Origin: Streptomyces sp. Tue6028
GTDB lineage: Bacteria > Actinomycetota > Actinomycetes > Streptomycetales > Streptomycetaceae
Assembly (NCBI RefSeq): GCF_002300165.1
Contig: NZ_MLCE01000036.1
Location: forward strand, 1 to 64,000
Reading direction: 5' to 3'
Length of the DNA stretch: 64,000 nucleotides
In this document: positions 36,421-45,243 of the stretch, piece by piece
Position numbering within the stretch: the stretch's first letter is position 1
Layout of the letters: each line of letters starts with the position of its first letter
Made by a program: the position numbers and the translations under genes
Notes under the pieces: model-generated
Databases searched by the model: none
The model's input: only the letters and a program-made list of their open reading frames with translations
Told to the model about the DNA's origin: nothing

Positions 36421-39400
36421 GTGGTACGGGGACGGGGGTCCGCGATGGGGGACGGGGCGAGCACGGGCGCGGGCGGGGCGGAGGCCGAGGGAGCCGAGGT
36501 CACGGAAGCCGAGGGCACCGGTGCGACGGAGGCCGGATCGGCCCGCGTGAAGGTCGTCGGCGCCGGAGCCACGGGGCGGGTGGGCACCCGCGCGGCAGCC
36601 GAGCGTGTGGGTGCCGGCGGGGCGGAAGCCAGGCACGAAGGCGTCGGCGGGGCGGAAGCCGGGCACGAAGGCGAGGACCGGGGGCGTCCGGCGCGCGTGG
36701 AGGTCGTGGAGCTGCTCGTGCCCGGCCTCGGACCCGTCGACCGGGAGCGGCTGATCCGGCCCCCGGCGACCGTCGGGAGGGTCAGCGGCGACGAGAAGGC
36801 CGGCCTGTACCGGACCGTGGTCGACCTGAACAAGGCACCCCACAAGGTCGTGCGCGAGGTCTACGACTGGACGCGGCTCACCATCGGCGGCGCGTCCCGT
36901 GCGCTGTGGCTGTTCCTGATGCCCTTCCTGCTGATCAACCTCGTGGCCTGGATGCAGCCGCGCTGGCCCTGCGGCAAGGACAAGCGCTGGCGCAAACTGG
37001 CGGGCGGGGTCTACGAGTTCGGCGCCCGGCTGCTGGCGCTCTCACTCACGGTGCTGGTGGTGGGCACCGTCGGCCAGCTGGCGATGGACCAGTTCGCCTG
37101 GCAGTGCAGCCCGCAGGCCGGACAGGACGTGTGCGCCGACGACAATCCGGCCGTCCGCATCCTTCGGTCCTGGGACACCGCGGGACCTCAGTGGGGGTTC
37201 GTGGTGGCCGCCCTGGCCCCCGCTCTCGTCGTGTTCGTCCTGTTGCTCGCGGCCCGCGACACCAAGCAGGAGTATCTGCCGGTACTGGAGACCGTGTCGG
37301 AGGAGGAGGCCGAGCTGGCCCGGCTGCAACGGGCCGGGAAGGGAGAGGACGGCCACCCGCTGGAGCTGCCCGGATTCTGGGAGCACAACCGCCGCGACCC
37401 CGGCATGGCCGCCCAGCACGTGTGGGCCGGACTCCTCACCACCGCGGGGCTGCTCACCTGGACCCCGCTGCACCAGGACCTCCGCGGGAACGGTCCCGAG
37501 GGCCTCGGCCGCGCCCTGTTCGCGGTCATCCTGTTCATGACCCTGATCCTGCTGATCTCCGTCCCCTGGGTGCACCGCAAGACCTGCCTTCCGCTGCCTC
37601 CGTCCTCGCTCCGGTCACGACTCCTGGAGCGGATCCCGCTCGTCCGGGGGAAGATCGGCGAACGGCGGAGCGGTGGGCGGTACTTCCCGCTGTGGCCCAC
37701 GCACTATCCGATCGTCGCGGGCATCCTCTGCGCCTGCGTCAACGTGGCCGCGGTGCTCTACTGCCTGGTCCCCGACCGGCGTTGGACCGTGGACCGGGTG
37801 CTGCCCGGGATGCAGGTGCAGTCGACGGTGCTGCTGCTCGTCCAGGCCTTGGGCGTCTGTCTGCTGACCCTCGCCTCCCTCGTGCTGCCCGTGGCCGGGA
37901 CACGGCGCGGCATGGCGCTGCTCGGCCTCGCGGGCCCGGCCATGGCGGTCCTGGCCTGCTTCGTGGCCTGGCTCTACACGACGGCCTCCTCCCAGTGGAC
38001 GGGCTCCTGGCTCGCCCGGCCCGGCAGGCGTACCGACGTGCCCCAGCCGGTGGACGTCATGGGCATGGTCCTCGCCCCGGTGCTGGTGCTCAGCGCGGTG
38101 TGCGGCGCGGTCGTCTTCGCCCTCGTCTGGTTCGTCCACGTCGCGGGGCCCGCCGCTCCGGGGCCCGACGGCCGGCCGGGGCCAGGCCTGGTGAAGCGGT
38201 TCGTCCGCGCGTACCGGGCGGACTCCCGGGAGGAACGCGACGACCGGCGGCACCTGCACGAACTCAGGGCCGCCCGGCGCAAGCACGCCTATCTGCTGCG
38301 CGAGGCGGACTGGATGATGGGCACCGCCGCGGTCCTCGTCGTGGCCGTCACCGGAGCGTTCTACTTCCCGCTGGGGATCCGGCCGGGGCTGCGGGACGCG
38401 CGCGACCTCGCGGCCGGGGCGCTGGGCTCGCTGAGCATCCCCCTGCTCGCCGGGCTGGCCGCGCTGATGCTGCTGGCGTTCCGGACGTTGGCCATCCGCT
38501 CCGACATGCGTCAGAACGCCGGTCTCGCCTGGGCGTTCGGGGCGTTCTGGCCGCGCGCCGCGCACCCCTTCGCGCCGCCGTCCTGGACGGTCAGGGCCGT
38601 CCCCGAACTCGTCCACCGGCTGCGCGTGCTGCTGAAGGACGAGCGCGGCCGGGTCCTCGTCCGGGCCAACTCCATGGGCACCGTCCTGGTGATGGCGGCC
38701 GTGTGGCAGCTGGACGCGGCGTTACGCGCGCGGATCTCGCTGATCACCACGGGCTGTCCGGTCGGCATGTTCTTCTCCCGTAACTACCCCGCCTTCGTCT
38801 GCGTCGAGTCGATCGACGCGCTCGGTCCGCGCGGTGAGCGGCCCGGGCTGGCCGGCTGGATCAACGTCTGGCGCGACACCGACCCGCTGGGCGGACCCGT
38901 CGGCATCGAGGACGTGGACGTCCGCTGGGCCGACGACGCGGAGGGTGCGGACGGGGGCCCGGGCGCGTACCGGCGGACCCGGGAGGCACCGGTGTTCCCG
39001 CCGATCGAGGGCCATCGCGGCTACACCGGCGACAGCCGACTGATGCCGCTGCGCAACCGGCTCCTGGCCGAACTGGTCGCCTCCCACCCACCGGAGCCGC
39101 CCCCGGGACCGACCGCAGGAGCGGAGCCGACGGCGCCGCCCGAGCGGGCCGGATCGCCCGAGCCGACGCACACGCCCGAGCCGACGCACACGCCCGAGCC
39201 GACGCGCACGCCCGAGCCGACGCGCACGCCCGAGCTGCAAGGGGCGCCTGAGGCGATGGAGCTGCTTGAGCCGGCGAGGGCGGGTGAGGGAACCAGCCCG
39301 CCTGAGGGGACCGGTTCGCCTGAGGCGGCCGACCCGGCCGATTCGTTCGGCACATCCGGCGCGACCGGCGCGACCGGCTCGGCCGGACCAGCCGGACCAG

Positions 39401-39555
39401 CCGGACCAGCCGGATCAGCCGGATCAGCCGGATCAGCCGGATCAGCCGGATCAGCCGGACCGGACGCCCCCACCCCCGTGGCCCCCGACGACCCCCCGGT
39501 CGTCCCCGGCCCCGGACACGCAGAAGCCGTCCCGGCCCCGGGACGAGGCACGTGA
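36421..39555 (+). CDS. Large integral membrane protein with split alpha/beta-hydrolase-like motifs
   Basis: Up to 1044 residues (GTG 36421; ATG 36445 is equally possible). A low-complexity head is followed by 'RVEVVELLVPGLG' (about 92-104), which resembles the first strand and oxyanion loop of alpha/beta hydrolases. About ten membrane helices follow (170-680). Then come 'GRVLVRANSMGTVLVMAAVWQL' (Ser751, nucleophile-elbow-like), 'WINVWRDTDPLGGPVG' (acid) and 'GHRGYTGDSRLMP' (His), in the order of a lipase triad. The tail (about 880-1044) holds four PEPTHT/PEPTRT repeats and a Gly-Ser-Ala/Gly-Pro-Ala tract. Function unknown; a membrane lipase/esterase is my inference. Confidence 0.8.
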   Translation: MVRGRGSAMGDGASTGAGGAEAEGAEVTEAEGTGATEAGSARVKVVGAGATGRVGTRAAAERVGAGGAEARHEGVGGAEAGHEGEDRGRPARVEVVELLVPGLGPVDRERLIRPPATVGRVSGDEKAGLYRTVVDLNKAPHKVVREVYDWTRLTIGGASRALWLFLMPFLLINLVAWMQPRWPCGKDKRWRKLAGGVYEFGARLLALSLTVLVVGTVGQLAMDQFAWQCSPQAGQDVCADDNPAVRILRSWDTAGPQWGFVVAALAPALVVFVLLLAARDTKQEYLPVLETVSEEEAELARLQRAGKGEDGHPLELPGFWEHNRRDPGMAAQHVWAGLLTTAGLLTWTPLHQDLRGNGPEGLGRALFAVILFMTLILLISVPWVHRKTCLPLPPSSLRSRLLERIPLVRGKIGERRSGGRYFPLWPTHYPIVAGILCACVNVAAVLYCLVPDRRWTVDRVLPGMQVQSTVLLLVQALGVCLLTLASLVLPVAGTRRGMALLGLAGPAMAVLACFVAWLYTTASSQWTGSWLARPGRRTDVPQPVDVMGMVLAPVLVLSAVCGAVVFALVWFVHVAGPAAPGPDGRPGPGLVKRFVRAYRADSREERDDRRHLHELRAARRKHAYLLREADWMMGTAAVLVVAVTGAFYFPLGIRPGLRDARDLAAGALGSLSIPLLAGLAALMLLAFRTLAIRSDMRQNAGLAWAFGAFWPRAAHPFAPPSWTVRAVPELVHRLRVLLKDERGRVLVRANSMGTVLVMAAVWQLDAALRARISLITTGCPVGMFFSRNYPAFVCVESIDALGPRGERPGLAGWINVWRDTDPLGGPVGIEDVDVRWADDAEGADGGPGAYRRTREAPVFPPIEGHRGYTGDSRLMPLRNRLLAELVASHPPEPPPGPTAGAEPTAPPERAGSPEPTHTPEPTHTPEPTRTPEPTRTPELQGAPEAMELLEPARAGEGTSPPEGTGSPEAADPADSFGTSGATGATGSAGPAGPAGPAGSAGSAGSAGSAGSAGPDAPTPVAPDDPPVVPGPGHAEAVPAPGRGT
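39157..39228 (+). repeat. Four 18-bp coding repeats
   Basis: Unit CCCGAGCCGACGCACACG, then a G-for-A variant; copies at 39157, 39175, 39193 and 39211. Encodes PEPTHT/PEPTRT in the tail of the large membrane protein. Confidence 0.95.
39385..39456 (+). repeat. Eight 9-bp coding repeats
   Basis: Three GGACCAGCC then five GGATCAGCC units encode Gly-Pro-Ala and Gly-Ser-Ala triplets, a collagen-like Gly-X-Y pattern near the C-terminus of the same protein. Confidence 0.95.
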
Positions 39556-39596
39556 CGGCTTCAGCGACGGGTCGGCGCCCCGCGGCGCATCCTGAA

Positions 39597-39636
<40 letters not shown>

Positions 39637-39696
39637 CGACGTCAGCGCCGGACGGGGGCGCACCCCGTGCGCCGCCGCGACGGCGATGCCCGCGTG

Positions 39697-41136
39697 CTAC
39701 GCCTCGACCTCGGACCGGTCCCCGCCCCACAGCGTGTGGAACGAACCCTCCCGGTCGGTCCGCCGGTAGGTGTGCGCCCCGAAGAAGTCCCGCTGCCCCT
39801 GCGTGAGGGCGGCGGGCAGCCGCTCGGCGCGCAGCGCGTCGTAGTAGGCGAGGGCGGCGGAGAAGCCCGGCGCGGGCACGCCCTGGCGGGTGGCCGCGAC
39901 GAGCACCTCGCGCCAGTCGTCCTGGGCCGCGGCGATCTCCTGGGCGAAGGTCTCGTCCGACAGCAGGCTGGGCAGGTCGGGCCGGGCGTCGTAGGCGGCC
40001 CGGATCCGGTCGAGGAACGCCGCCCGGATGATGCAGCCGCCGCGCCAGATGGACGAGACGGAGCCCAGGTCGATGTTCCAGTCGTACTCGTCGCTGCCCG
40101 CCTGGATCTCGTGGAAGCCCTGCGTGTAGGACACGATCTTCGACGCGTACAGCGCCTGCTCCACTCGGTCCGCGAAGGCCGCGGCCTCCGCCTCGTCGAG
40201 CTGCTCGGCCTTCGGACCGGCGAGCCCGCGCGACGCGTCGCGCAGGTCGGCGTGCCCGGACAGGGAGCGCGCGAAGACCGCCTCCGCGATGCCGGACACC
40301 GGCACGCCGAGGTCGAGGGCGATCTGCACGGTCCAACGGCCCGTGCCCTTCTGCTCCGCCCGGTCCTGGACGACGTCGACGAACGGCTTGCCCGTCGCCG
40401 CGTCCACGTGCGACAGCACCTCGGCGGTGATCTCGATCAGGTAGGAGTCGAGCCGGCCGGTGTTCCAGGTACGGAAGATGTCGGCGATCTGCGCGGGGGA
40501 GTACCCGGCGACGTCGCGCAGCAGCTGGTACGCCTCGCCGATCAACTGCATGTCCGCGTACTCGATGCCGTTGTGGACCATCTTCACGAAGTGTCCGGCG
40601 CCGTCGGGGCCGACGTGCGTCACACAGGGCGCCCCGTCCTTCGCCTTCGCGGAGATCTTCTCCAGCATCGGTCCGAGCGACGCGTACGACTCCTTCGAGC
40701 CGCCCGGCATGATGCTCGGCCCGTGCAGTGCGCCCTCCTCGCCGCCGGAGACGCCCGTGCCCACGAAATGGATGCCCTGCTCGCGCAGGGCGCGCTCACG
40801 GCGCCGGGTGTCGGCGAAGTGTGCGTTGCCACCGTCGATGATCATGTCGCCGGGCTCCAGGAGCGGGGCGAACTCCTCGATCACCGCGTCGGTCGGATCG
40901 CCCGCCTTCACCATGATCACCAGGCGTCGCGGCCGTTCCAGCGCGGCCACGAAGTCCTTCGCGGTCTCGGCCGCCACGAACTCGCCTTCGTGGCCGAACT
41001 CCTCGACCAGCGCGTTCGTCCGCGCCACGGTGCGGTTGTGCACGGCGACCGTGTAGCCGTTGCGCGCGAAGTTGCGGGCGAGATTGCGCCCCATGACCGC
41101 GAGACCCGTGACGCCGATCTGGGCTGAAGTGCTCAT
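39697..41136 (-). CDS. gnd: 6-phosphogluconate dehydrogenase, decarboxylating
   Basis: 479 residues, the normal length of the long NADP-dependent form. 'IGVTGLAVMGRNLARNFARNGY' binds cofactor; 'GTGVSGGEEGALHGPSIMPGG' and 'HFVKMVHNGIEYADMQLIGEAYQLL' (catalytic Lys and Asn) are standard; the C-terminal 'QGQRDFFGAHTYRRTDREGSFHTLW' reaches into the partner subunit. Converts 6-phosphogluconate to ribulose 5-phosphate, CO2 and NADPH. ATG 41136 follows TTAGGAG. Monocistronic. Confidence 0.97.
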   Translation of the reverse strand: MSTSAQIGVTGLAVMGRNLARNFARNGYTVAVHNRTVARTNALVEEFGHEGEFVAAETAKDFVAALERPRRLVIMVKAGDPTDAVIEEFAPLLEPGDMIIDGGNAHFADTRRRERALREQGIHFVGTGVSGGEEGALHGPSIMPGGSKESYASLGPMLEKISAKAKDGAPCVTHVGPDGAGHFVKMVHNGIEYADMQLIGEAYQLLRDVAGYSPAQIADIFRTWNTGRLDSYLIEITAEVLSHVDAATGKPFVDVVQDRAEQKGTGRWTVQIALDLGVPVSGIAEAVFARSLSGHADLRDASRGLAGPKAEQLDEAEAAAFADRVEQALYASKIVSYTQGFHEIQAGSDEYDWNIDLGSVSSIWRGGCIIRAAFLDRIRAAYDARPDLPSLLSDETFAQEIAAAQDDWREVLVAATRQGVPAPGFSAALAYYDALRAERLPAALTQGQRDFFGAHTYRRTDREGSFHTLWGGDRSEVEA

Positions 41137-41733
41137 ACGGTTGGCTCCTAAGGATCCTGGAATCGGTGTTGCCAGTCGTGCTCGTCAGTGCTGCCGGTCC
41201 TGCTCGGCCAGTATTGCCCCCTGCCATCCTGACGCGTGGGGGGTGGGTACGCACGGGAACGCCGGGCCGCGTCGTGCGCCGCCCGCGGAGGGCGCACGGA
41301 CCCGGCCACGACCGGAGGCCGTGGCCGGGGCACGGCCGGCCCGTCGACGGCCTCCGGACCGCCCGCTGCCTCGGGAATCGGCGGATCGACGGCCGTCGAA
41401 CGTTTTGCGCCGCGCCGCCGAGCGGACGTCCGTGCCGTCGAACGGGCCCCGCGCCGGCGTTCCGCGCCGGCCGGCCGGCCTGCTGCGACGCCCCGGAGGG
41501 CGACGTGGAACGGGCCGACTCGCCTCTCTACTGCGTCGGGTCGGTGGCCCACTGCACGAAGTCCGGCCCGGACGGGCTCCGCCCGCCCCCGCGCCCGGTG
41601 CCCGGACGACGCGCCCGCCCCCTGCGTTTCACCGCTCGACCGCCGTTTCGGAGCGACCGGTTGCCGTCTTGTCCTGGCCTGTTCCGCACGCTTACTTTTG
41701 CCGCTCCTGACGCATGTCTAGGGGGGCTCGCTC
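41137..41733. other. Long divergent intergenic region, no gene seen
   Basis: 597 GC-rich bases between gnd and the Rpf-like gene. One good hairpin, CCCGGCCACG (41301-41310) with CGTGGCCGGG (41320-41329), lies within it. The last 60 bases (CTTACTTTTGCCGCTC and on) are less GC-rich and probably hold the promoter of the downstream gene. I looked for a c-di-AMP (ydaO) riboswitch, common before Streptomyces rpf genes, and did not recognise one. Confidence 0.5.
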
Positions 41734-42933
41734 ATGGCCGAACGCGGTCGGCACCGCCGGTATCAGCCGAACAGGATCAACCGGGCGTCGCTGACCGTCA
41801 CGGCGGGCGGCGCGGGCATCGCACTCCCGCTCGTCGGGGCCGGCTCCGCCCACGCGGCCGACGTCGGCACCTGGAACAAGGTCGCCGCGTGCGAGTCCAG
41901 CGGCAACTGGAGCATCAACACGGGCAACGGCTACTACGGCGGTCTCCAGTTCACCCAGTCGACCTGGGCGGCGTACGGCGGCACGGCCTACGCGCACCGT
42001 GCCGACCAGGCGACCAAGGACCAGCAGATCGCCGTCGCCGAGAAGGTGCTCAGAGGCCAGGGGCCCGGCGCCTGGCCGGTGTGCTCGGTCCGCGCCGGGC
42101 TGACCAGGGGCGGCGGCACCCCCGACATCCACCCCGCCGGTACGGCGCCGCGGACGGCGCAGCGCACCGTACGGGACGTGAAACCGCAGACGACGCCCCA
42201 GTCGCAGGCGGGCACCGCCGAGATGTACACCGTCGTCCAGGGCGACACGCTGTCCGGCATCGCCGACGCACGGCACGTCCGGGGCGGCTGGCAGGGCCTG
42301 TACGCCGCGAACCGCGGGACGGTGGGTGCCGACCCCGACCTGATCCTGCCCGGCCAGCGCCTCGACCTGCACGGCACGCACCGCACACCCGTCCGCAAGG
42401 AGCAGTCACCCGCTCCGGCGGACCGGTCCACGACCGACAGGACCAAGGCGCAGAAGACCGAGGAAAAGCGGGCCGAGCAGGAGAAGACCAAGCAGGAGAG
42501 GGTCAGGCAGGAGAAGGCCAGGAAGACCCCGTCCGTCGTCGCGCCCGTGAACGCGGCGACCGGAACGCCCTATCGCGCCGCCGGGTCGTCGTGGTCGAAG
42601 GGCTACCACACGGGCGTGGACTTCGCCGTGCCCACCGGCACGTCCGTGAAGGCGGTCGCGGCGGGACACGTCGTCAGCTCGGGCTGGGGCGGCTCCTACG
42701 GCTACCAGGTGGTGATACGGCACGCCGACGGCCGCTACACGCAGTACGGCCACCTGTCGGCGATCTCCGTGAAGGCGGGGCAGAACGTCGTAGGCGGCCA
42801 GCGGATCGGCCGCTCCGGGTCCACGGGCAACAGCACGGGCCCGCATCTGCACTTCGAAGTGCGGACGGGGCCCGGCTTCGGGTCCGACATCGACCCGGTT
42901 GCCTACCTGAGGGCGGGCGGGGTCAGGATTTGA
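41734..42933 (+). CDS. Cell-wall hydrolase: Rpf-like domain, LysM, M23 peptidase
   Basis: 399 residues. Basic head and signal peptide ending near 'AGSAHAAD'. The Rpf/transglycosylase-like domain 'WNKVAACESSGNWSINTGNGYYGGLQFTQSTW' (about 46-120) keeps the catalytic Glu in ACESSG. LysM: 'YTVVQGDTLSGIADARHVRGGWQGLYAANRG' (about 165-215). A Lys/Glu-rich coiled linker (about 230-265), then M23: 'HTGVDFAVPTGTSVKAVAAGHVV' and 'GPHLHFEV' (zinc ligands). Likely cuts both glycan and peptide in peptidoglycan, aiding spore germination as known for Streptomyces Rpf proteins. Confidence 0.93.
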   Translation: MAERGRHRRYQPNRINRASLTVTAGGAGIALPLVGAGSAHAADVGTWNKVAACESSGNWSINTGNGYYGGLQFTQSTWAAYGGTAYAHRADQATKDQQIAVAEKVLRGQGPGAWPVCSVRAGLTRGGGTPDIHPAGTAPRTAQRTVRDVKPQTTPQSQAGTAEMYTVVQGDTLSGIADARHVRGGWQGLYAANRGTVGADPDLILPGQRLDLHGTHRTPVRKEQSPAPADRSTTDRTKAQKTEEKRAEQEKTKQERVRQEKARKTPSVVAPVNAATGTPYRAAGSSWSKGYHTGVDFAVPTGTSVKAVAAGHVVSSGWGGSYGYQVVIRHADGRYTQYGHLSAISVKAGQNVVGGQRIGRSGSTGNSTGPHLHFEVRTGPGFGSDIDPVAYLRAGGVRI

Positions 42934-44185
42934 CCCTCGTGCGGTGGTGGTTCACGAACGGGATGGGCAGGTAGGGCCCGCCGTACATGGCCGTGTAGCG
43001 GGGCAGTTCGTCGACCGCGGAGTCCTGCGACGCGCCCTGCGCCGCCGCGGTCGCCGGCGTCCGCCGCGGGGCCGGCAGGAGGACGTCCTCGACCACGGAC
43101 GGCTCCGGAAGCCCCGCCAGGAGCTCCTCGACGTCCGCCTCGCCCGCCGTGAGGGCGGCGAGACTGGAGTCCGCCTCCGCGGCCGCGACGACCGCCAGGT
43201 CGGCGTCCAGCCCTAGAGGCACCTGGTCCGGCAGGGCCAGGTCGGCCGCGAGGACCGTTTCGGCGACGACGGGAACCGCGAGGGGTTCGACGCCGAGACC
43301 CCGCGGGGCCGCTTCCTGCGTGAGCTGCGCCGGAACGGGCGCGCTCTCCGGACGGCTGCCGCCGATCCGCTCGGTCGTGAGGAGGATCAGCCCGCCCGCG
43401 GCGACGACGCCGCAGCCCAGTGCGAGGGCGGTGCCGGTCGTGCCGTAGCGGAAGGTTTCGCCGAACATCGTGATGCCGACGGCCGCCGCCACCACGGGGT
43501 TCACCACCGTCAGGGTCGACAGCGGCGCCGCCAGACCGCCGCCGCGGTAGGACGCCTGCGACAGCAGCATGCCGGCCGTCGCGAAGACGCCGATCACGCC
43601 GAGGCTGGACATGTCCGAGAGCGAGACCTGCTGCGACCAGTCCACGGCGACCGTCTTGGTGAACACCGAGGACATGCTGAACGCGACGCCCGCCGCCACG
43701 GCGAGCAGCACACTGCGCACCGCGGGGTGCCGGTGCGCGGCCCGCCCCGCCACCATCAGCGCGGCGACCGCGCCGGCGGAGACCAGGGCCAGTGCCACAC
43801 GCTCGGCGCCGCCCAGGGACTGTGCGTCGGAGGAGCCGACGAGGGACAGCAGGCCCGCGAGACCCACCGTGGCCATGATGGCGCCGCGCCATGCGGTCGC
43901 CCCGGCCCTGCGGCCCACGAAGAGGGCCGCCATCGGCAGCGCGAAGACGATGGTCAGCGCGCCCAGCGGTTGTACGAGGCTCAGCGGTCCGTAGGCGAGC
44001 GCTGCCACGTGCAGCAGCCCGCCGAGGCCGTTGAGTGCCACCGCGGCCCACCAGCTCGGCCTGCGCAGTGGTGCGTAGGTCTGACCCGGAGAGGTCAGGG
44101 CGACCTGCTCCTGCACGATCGCACCGCCTGCGTACGCGACGGCGGAAACGAACGAGAGCAGCACGGACAAAGCGAGGGCGCTCAT
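42923..44185 (-). CDS. EamA/DMT-family transporter with long acidic tail
   Basis: 420 residues, ATG 44185 behind GAGGAGGGACCC. Ten membrane helices in two EamA halves ('LVQPLGALTIVFALPMAALF', 'LTVVNPVVAAAVGITMFGETFRYG'), ending near residue 283. A 135-residue cytoplasmic tail rich in Ala, Glu, Asp and Leu follows, with a final basic-aromatic patch (YLPIPFVNHHRTRVKS). Its 3' end overlaps the convergent Rpf-like gene by 11 bases. Substrate unknown. Confidence 0.85.
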   Translation of the reverse strand: MSALALSVLLSFVSAVAYAGGAIVQEQVALTSPGQTYAPLRRPSWWAAVALNGLGGLLHVAALAYGPLSLVQPLGALTIVFALPMAALFVGRRAGATAWRGAIMATVGLAGLLSLVGSSDAQSLGGAERVALALVSAGAVAALMVAGRAAHRHPAVRSVLLAVAAGVAFSMSSVFTKTVAVDWSQQVSLSDMSSLGVIGVFATAGMLLSQASYRGGGLAAPLSTLTVVNPVVAAAVGITMFGETFRYGTTGTALALGCGVVAAGGLILLTTERIGGSRPESAPVPAQLTQEAAPRGLGVEPLAVPVVAETVLAADLALPDQVPLGLDADLAVVAAAEADSSLAALTAGEADVEELLAGLPEPSVVEDVLLPAPRRTPATAAAQGASQDSAVDELPRYTAMYGGPYLPIPFVNHHRTRVKS

Positions 44186-44413
44186 GGGTCCCTCCTCTGC
44201 GTACGGCGTGGGCACTCGGCCCGGCGCGACGAACGGTCGGCTTGCATGGGAACAACGATGCCTCGTGATTTAGTTCTCGTCGTCGTCCCTGAGCAGTCAT
44301 TGGGTCCTACTGCCGATGGAGTACGAATCGCCCTCGCTCCTCCCCAAGGTGGGCGACATGAGGCCCGGACCCGCTGGTGGTCACCCCTAGGGGGCTTGGT
44401 ACTACTGCTCTTC

Positions 44414-45145
44414 GTGGACCTCGACCCCCGGCTCACGGCGCTCGGCGCGCTCGGCGGCTTCTCCGTACTACGCACCGGCGTACCGCCGCGCGGCCCGCTG
44501 CCCACCCTCCGGGAGGCCTACGCGGCGACTCCAGAAGATGCCCGGGACGATGTTTACGGGGATCCGGTAACTTTCCGCGTCCGGAAGATCACACAGAGTC
44601 TCCGGGCGCCCGAGGTGCGCGTCGCGGTCTCCGTGGCCCAGCAGGCCCTGGCGGCCCGGCTGTGGTCCGTCGCGCTCGGTGCGGCGGCCCTGTACGGACA
44701 GGTACCCGATCTCGACCCGGAGCTGCTGCACTGGGACCCGGACGGCAGCGCCCCGGAGGACCTGTGGCTGGCCGAGGTGCGGCCCCTGCCCGACACCGCC
44801 GTCGGCCGTCTCGTCCTGGACGCCCACCTCGCCCCGCTGGCAGTCGTCCTGCACTCCCGCTACCACGTCTCACCAGGCCTGTTGTGGGGCAACGCGGGCT
44901 CGGCCCTGGCCGGCGCGGCACGCCAGCTCGACCGCTGGGCCCTGGCGCACGGGCGCAGTGACGTCGGGGAGCGGGCCCGGTCCCTCGCCGCGGGGCTCCT
45001 CATGGACCCCCGTCTCGCCGCCACCCTCGCCCCGGGGACGCTCCGGCGTCGCAGCTGTTGCCTCTACTACCGGCTGCCCGGCGGCGGGCTGTGTGGCGAC
45101 TGCTGCTTCGACCGCCCGCCCCGCAGGAAGCCCGCCGGTCCCTGA
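44414..45145 (+). CDS. FhuF-like 2Fe-2S protein
   Basis: 243 residues if GTG 44414 is used. The C-terminus 'RRRSCCLYYRLPGGGLCGDCCF' fits the CC-x10-C-x2-C iron-sulfur motif of FhuF-type ferric-siderophore reductases. The body ('ALGALGGFSVLRTG', 'LWSVALGAAALYGQVPDLDPELLHWD') matches the widespread Streptomyces (2Fe-2S)-binding family. Start uncertain: the frame is open to an ATG at 44259, but that extension holds a TTA codon and no conserved sequence. Divergent from the EamA gene. Confidence 0.85.
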   Translation: MDLDPRLTALGALGGFSVLRTGVPPRGPLPTLREAYAATPEDARDDVYGDPVTFRVRKITQSLRAPEVRVAVSVAQQALAARLWSVALGAAALYGQVPDLDPELLHWDPDGSAPEDLWLAEVRPLPDTAVGRLVLDAHLAPLAVVLHSRYHVSPGLLWGNAGSALAGAARQLDRWALAHGRSDVGERARSLAAGLLMDPRLAATLAPGTLRRRSCCLYYRLPGGGLCGDCCFDRPPRRKPAGP

Positions 45146-45243
45146 GCGCGCCCGTCGTTCGCCACAGCCCCGACCGGCGGTCTTCCCCAACCGCCCCGAC
45201 TGGGTGACCATGAGGGCACCAGTCGCCAGATGGGGGGTTCTGT

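Noticed and set aside
36357..38783. An 808-codon plus-strand frame overlapping the large membrane protein
   Set aside because: Arg-rich shadow in another frame of the real membrane protein, which has clear helices.
41560..41733. Possible c-di-AMP (ydaO) riboswitch before the Rpf-like gene
   Set aside because: Such riboswitches precede some Streptomyces rpf genes, but I could not find the conserved paired elements by eye. A covariance-model search would decide.
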